A DNA stretch of 64,000 bases from Ophiura sarsii (lineage: Eukaryota > Echinodermata > Ophiuroidea > Amphilepidida > Ophiuridae): contig CM069441.1 of NCBI GenBank assembly GCA_035610835.1, positions 106,761,606 to 106,825,605 of the forward strand. Reading direction: 5' to 3'. Position numbers and translations under genes: made by a program. A model generated the notes under the pieces. The model did not search any database and was not told the DNA's origin. It saw only the letters and a list, made by a program, of their open reading frames with translations. Below are positions 59,334-64,000 of this stretch, one piece after another. Positions within the stretch are counted from its first letter, which is position 1, and every line of letters starts with the position of its first letter.

Positions 59334-59720
59334 TTGGTGTAGGGAAGTGTTACGGAATATGCCTATATGATTATTATTACTTATAGGTGGCAAATGAAAT
59401 GCCTAAATTTCCTGTATTTTATGTTGTTCGTTTGTTGTTTGTTAGTTTTTTTGTTTTGGTTATACTTGTTTGTTTGTTTGTTTTTGTGTTTGTTTGTTTG
59501 TTTGTCGGGTAGTGTTAGTGTTAGTGGGGGTGCTTGTTTGTTTGTTTGTTTGTGTGTTGGGATGCTCGTTTATTTGTTTGAATGGTAATTTCAGAATCAA
59601 ACTAGGATCTAGATGATACGACTAAGGTCATATTTGTTTTTGAAATACTATTAAACCCAGCCAGGCTGGCATGCTGGCAAGATGTATGAGAGACTCCATT
59701 GAATCAGAGGTGTGCCACTC
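59334..59720 (+). pseudogene. Relic of P450 exon 3 end and intron 3
   Basis: Resembles 55955-56330: CATTTGGTGTAGG (last 11 nt of exon 3), then intron 3 with its (TTTG)n tract, up to AGAGACTCCATTGAATC just before exon 4. The donor GTAAGT has become GGAAGT. No exon 4 follows. Either a partial duplication or all that remains of another P450 copy. Confidence 0.75.
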
Positions 59721-61268
59721 AGCTTCCCGATCGGAAGCCACTTTTAAATTGAAATTTGGCCAGCATAGTCTTGGTGGCGCTATACCGATAAGGCGTCTGC
59801 GTGATTGTAGCAGACGACGCGACGCTGGCCACGCGTCTCCACACGACCCACCATTTTGAAATATTTTAAACAGTCATAGCCCGCTTTATGAAAATGATTT
59901 AAAAATAGCATTTACAATGAATACAATTTTCCCTTTAAGCTAAGCCATTTAGAATTACAGATATAAAGATAAAAATTGTAGAAATTGCTGCATGTCAATG
60001 AAATATGCTTTCAAAAATAACCAATCTTTTTATTTTATTTAGAAGATCAAATTTCCACATCAGTGTGCTTGTAACACTTTCAAAAATTGATTCAAAAAGT
60101 TGGTTGTTAGCTAAAAAAATTATAAAATACAATTGGAATAATTCAAATGAGTACCTATAATATATATATAGTTTGATAGAGAACGCCAAAACGAGAAGTT
60201 TAGTGTTATTTAAAACAGTGTTAAAATGGGCAAAATAGGTTGGTAAAATTGCACAAAAAAATCAATTTAAACTCTACAAACACTTAGAAGGAATTATCTC
60301 AAAACTTGTAAATTTATTTACTTCAGAATTCAAGATGAACATTCAAAATTACCATTAGTGTTGTTTCTACTTACAAAACACAGCAAAACTTGATTAAAAC
60401 AATTATACCATCGCGATTTATTGAACCTTTTCTTAAAAACGCCCTCTATGTAAACATGGTTCGCGTTATGTATCACGCGTGCTGCAGGGGGACTCTATCT
60501 GACGTAAAATGCTGATCGCGGCTCGATCAGCATTTTTGAATCAACGTTTTGTTGTACAAAAAGGGCTGATTTGTCTTAATCCTTATAGGTGTAAGTTCAT
60601 ACATATAATACAATAATAATTGTAAACATATATACCAATCCCAGTTTTCAGGGCGCAGCCTCCAACACATCTCTTAGTGTCCCTTTAATGTTCAAATATG
60701 CACAGAGACTTATACTTATTCTGAATTTATAGCTTTTCTTTGAGTTGGCTTAATAATTCCATAAAGACACACGGAAATATTAAGTGACCTTGTATAGACG
60801 AAAGGCAGATTTTAATCATTTTGATATCTAATACCCAAACATCCGAAATGATACGCCCTATTTTTATCCATAAATCCACCGTTGAGATAATTGGGAATGT
60901 GTATTATTTGTCATTATCACTTGATACAACATTTACATAATAGGTATAAGATACAACTGGCGATAAGCAGTGAGAAATCTCTACAAACTTGAAATAATCA
61001 GTATAGCCACCCTTGAATCTTAGACACGTGCAATAATCAAGGGATTGTAGTTTTCTAACTTGTCCTGGCACATATCACATAGCTTACGACACTCTATTCA
61101 GATATTTAGATATTAAGATATAGGACAATTCAGTGGCGTAGCTTAGCTAGGTTTTTCATTGGGGGACTTGAGACCGGGGGCGGGGTGGAGGTGTCAATAA
61201 CGTGGTTAGTCTCCCAAACCGGCCTGAAAAATCGCACTCTCGATAACCGACATCAGTGCCAAACTTAA

Positions 61269-61613
61269 AGGTAGATGTTCCGATTTTCAACTTGAAATTT
61301 TCTATTCTACATGAAAGGTCATCCTTAAAAGAGTTGTATTCCAAAGTTTGAGTTGCATAACTCTAATGGTCTTATTTTAGACGCACAACATGCCCGTGAA
61401 ATGTGCCCATTGAGTTGTACACAAACTATATTGGTGGTTACCACCTTTCGCGGTAATTCGATGTTATTTCACCGATTTCTCCGTAATCATACTGATTTGG
61501 ACCGTCAAATTTCAGTACGTTAATCAGAAAAATATGATCTTTCATATGATATGAAAATCTCCATATGTTTGAGAAAAATCTGTGTTATGAAAATGTGATC
61601 GGGTCATCTACCT
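61269..61613. mobile_element. Foldback MITE family B, copy 4 (TTAA target, empty site known)
   Basis: Ends AGGTAGATGTTCCGATTTTC and GATCGGGTCATCTACCT, with TTAA at 61265-61268 and 61614-61617. Unit 1 at about 45402 reads AAACTTAACCAACAG with a single TTAA. Nested inside the element at 61131-61698. Confidence 0.88.
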
Positions 61614-61984
61614 TTAACCGACAGTACCTATCTCGACCGACTCGAATATTGCCCCCCCCCCCCCCCCCCCACCCCCACCCCGCCTGTCTACGCCGCTGGG
61701 ATGAATTATTAGGTTTGGATATTAAGCTATATAGTTAGATATTTTAGATATTTGGAAAATTAGGTTTGGATATTATATTAGATATTTGAGATATTTGGAT
61801 ATTATTAACAATAATTTGAGTACTTTAGAATACCCTACCACTTCACAGTGGCGTAGCCAGAGGGGGGGGGGGGGGGGCGGGGCAATAATAGACTCTTGTC
61901 GGGTGAACCAAATCTCAACAATGGGCAGATTTTGTTTCTAACGCCTGGATGAACTGTATCCGGATGACTCTTTACTACCATGAC

Positions 61985-62364
61985 CAGTGGCGTAGCCAGA
62001 GGGGGGGGGGGGGGGGGGGGGGGTGGGGGGGGGGGGTGGGCGAGGGGGGCGATCGCCCCCCCCCCCCCCCAATATTGACATCGTGTCGGTTGAGATTGGC
62101 GCTGTCGGTTCATTTGACCAGAGGAACCATGGAATTATGATGGTCAAAAGTACACATATGAGAAAAAAATTCGCGCGCTACGCGCGCATAACAATCACCT
62201 AAATGCAATATTCGTTGGTATAAGCTTGTTTAGAGCCAAAATGTACCTCAATTGTGCCAAAAATAGGTGTAAAGTCAAACAAATTCCAGAACAATTTTGT
62301 CGGTTAATTTTCATTTCTCGCCCCCCCCCCCCCCCCCAATATGAATAACCTGGCTACGCCACTG
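61985..62364. mobile_element. hAT-like MITE, 380 bp, 8-bp duplication
   Basis: Ends CAGTGGCGTAGCCAGAG and CTGGCTACGCCACTG are flanked by ACCATGAC on both sides (61977-61984, 62365-62372). Unit 1 has a single ACCATGAC at about 45763. Eight-base duplication and CAGTGG ends fit the hAT superfamily. Contains several long G and C runs. Confidence 0.85.
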
Positions 62365-62530
62365 ACCATGACTACGAGTGTGTTTCCACTGCAAAGTGTC
62401 CCAGTTTTTAAGCATGTGTAATTTGTATCATATTTATTGACGATAGCAGCTTACTACCCTGTTTACGTCAAAGGTGTAACCCAGACTCGCATACAAAACC
62501 TCAATATATCGATAGCATAAGCATCTACTG

Positions 62531-62630
62531 NNNNNNNNNNNNNNNNNNNNNNNNNNNNNNNNNNNNNNNNNNNNNNNNNNNNNNNNNNNNNNNNNNNNNN
62601 NNNNNNNNNNNNNNNNNNNNNNNNNNNNNN
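62531..62630. other. Assembly gap (100 N)
   Basis: Exactly 100 N, a placeholder size. By comparison with unit 1, the flanks correspond to 45933 and 48237, so about 2.3 kb is missing. Confidence 0.95.
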
Positions 62631-63363
62631 AATATTACATGTGGACGTTAAAAACGTTATACTGGACCCTTTAAGTGTTACAAATGCAAAATTTTGCGCG
62701 CTTCGCGCGTATTAGTTTCAATGTTTCATTATTTAAGCTTAATTTATAGTATCAGTTTTCAATGACCATTTTAGTTCAAAAACTGAAAAATTGGCGCGCT
62801 CTGCGCGCATATTTTCTACAGGCTTTAACATATAATGGCCCTCAAACATACGATTTGGATTTGGACTTGATATGTATGTAACTATGCAATATCAAACCGT
62901 CAAAAACGGTCATACTTGACCATTTAAGTGTTATAAATGCCAATTTTTGCGCGCTTCGCGCGTATTAGTATCAATGTTTCATTATTTCAGCTTTAACAAG
63001 AAAGCTTCAAGACAGTTTTCCATGACCATTTTAGTTCAAAAACTGGAAAAATTTTGCGCGCTCAGCGCGCATATTTTCTGCAGGTTTAAACATTAAAATG
63101 GCCCTCAAACCACAACAAATATTCTAAATGTTATGTGGAGGACATTTAAACGTCATACTGTACCTTTAAAAATCACAATTTTTGCGCGCTTTGTATTAGT
63201 TTCAACGTTTCAATATTTAAGATTAACAAGATGGCTTGATGATTTTTTGCACCCCATCAAACAGTCCTGGATACGCCCTTGGCCCCCCCCCCCCCCCAGA
63301 ACTATTCAATCAGCGCTATGTGCTGCTTTATTTTAACATTTCAATTATCATTATCAAACTTGT

Positions 63364-63365
<2 letters not shown>

Positions 63366-63406
<41 letters not shown>
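63366..63406. repeat. Poly(C) tract, about 41 bases
   Basis: Counterpart of the 46-base C run at 48961-49006. Proline- or glycine-only frames here are artefacts. Confidence 0.9.
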
Positions 63407-64000
63407 ATGTGTCTGAAACGATTGACGCCTCTGACCATAGTCCATTTTAAAATATGCGTGTATGAATTCCGGCGAGCGAAGCGAGCCAAAAAATTTTTAG
63501 TGTCGGCACAAATGGCTTTGTCGGCAATTGATGACCTTACACCCCCCCCCCCCCCCCCCCCCCCCAATGAAAAGGGTCTGGGGACGCCCTTGGTTGTATG
63601 AAGCTATGATGTTTGCGTGGTCTTCGCTATCTCCAAGCAGATAGAGCAATACGTACATGGACTTTTTGTAGACGAGGGTTCATTTCATGATTTGGTGAGG
63701 TTAGAATGAGTTAGGATTCCTGTAATTTCGAAGACCACAGATTTTCAAACGTGAATTTCCAACATTTTACGACATAAATTTGTTACACAACGTGTTAATA
63801 CTATACATTTTACCGTTCTGCAGATGCTAATGACACTCCTCTAAAATTCTACATGATTTTTAACACGTTTCTCAGTTTTTGAGATGCCCACTGAGTCACT
63901 GAGACTCCATTGTTTTCTTGCGTATAACAAAATCTGACACGCAGCGTGACCTCCCTGCTGGCTGAAGCGGCCACGCCCTTTATAGACATTAGTCCCTGGT

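Larger units (their letters stand above)
59928..64000. repeat. Spacer of tandem unit 2 (incomplete)
   Basis: Second copy of 43345-49601. Lacks the 751-bp element, gains a family B MITE and a hAT-like element, and is interrupted by a gap that hides about 2.3 kb (45934-48236 in unit 1 coordinates). Runs off the window. Confidence 0.85.

Noticed and set aside
1..64000. CRISPR array, bacterial operon, or integrated virus
   Set aside because: No repeat-spacer array, no ribosome-binding-site-led gene strings, and no viral structural or polymerase genes; the only reverse transcriptases are non-LTR retrotransposon types.

Overview
This is a eukaryotic nuclear window: split genes with GT-AG introns, tRNA-derived SINEs, a non-LTR retrotransposon and many short inverted-repeat DNA transposons. 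The gene content (a metazoan Mediator subunit and CYP2-clan P450s) and the type of repeats fit a marine invertebrate deuterostome. Echinoderm or hemichordate is my guess; nothing in the window fixes the species. The assembly has one 100-N gap (62531-62630) and unusually many poly(C)/poly(G) runs, up to about 46 bases. Layout: (1) 286-11441, minus strand: a complete five-exon MED19 gene (225 codons) with a giant first intron of about 8.8 kb full of mobile-element debris. (2) 11.4-18 kb: no host gene recognised; a 160-bp hairpin upstream of MED19, a tandem pair of terminal-inverted-repeat units (12008-15084), a SINE and a MITE. (3) 18005-28680: a stretch bounded by matching inverted termini with subterminal GTTGGCCCAAC-type repeats, holding a transposase-like fragment and unassigned exon-like segments; possibly one 10.7-kb degraded DNA transposon. 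(4) 28830-31876: a near-complete but frameshifted non-LTR retrotransposon (minus strand) with a perfect 13-bp target-site duplication. (5) 34.6-64 kb: a tandem duplication of about 16 kb. Each unit holds a four-exon CYP2-clan P450 gene (34649-41760, 521 aa; 50628-56588, 520 aa; plus strand) followed by a shared repeat-rich spacer (43.3-49.6 kb and 59.9-64 kb). The second spacer is cut by the window edge about 1 kb before the point where a third P450 would be expected to start. The host genes are independent: MED19 is a nuclear Mediator head subunit, while the P450s are predicted endoplasmic-reticulum monooxygenases. The two spacer copies, and a tandem repeat inside CYP intron 2, act as natural empty/filled site pairs. 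They show real transposon insertions and their target-site rules: TTAA for the AGGTAGATG foldback family, 8 bp for a CAGTGGCGTAGC family, and no detectable duplication for a 670-bp foldback element. I found no convincing undescribed multi-gene system. The most useful observations are this insertion chronology, the Trp-to-His change in the P450 C-helix motif, the possible 10.7-kb element and the predicted third P450.
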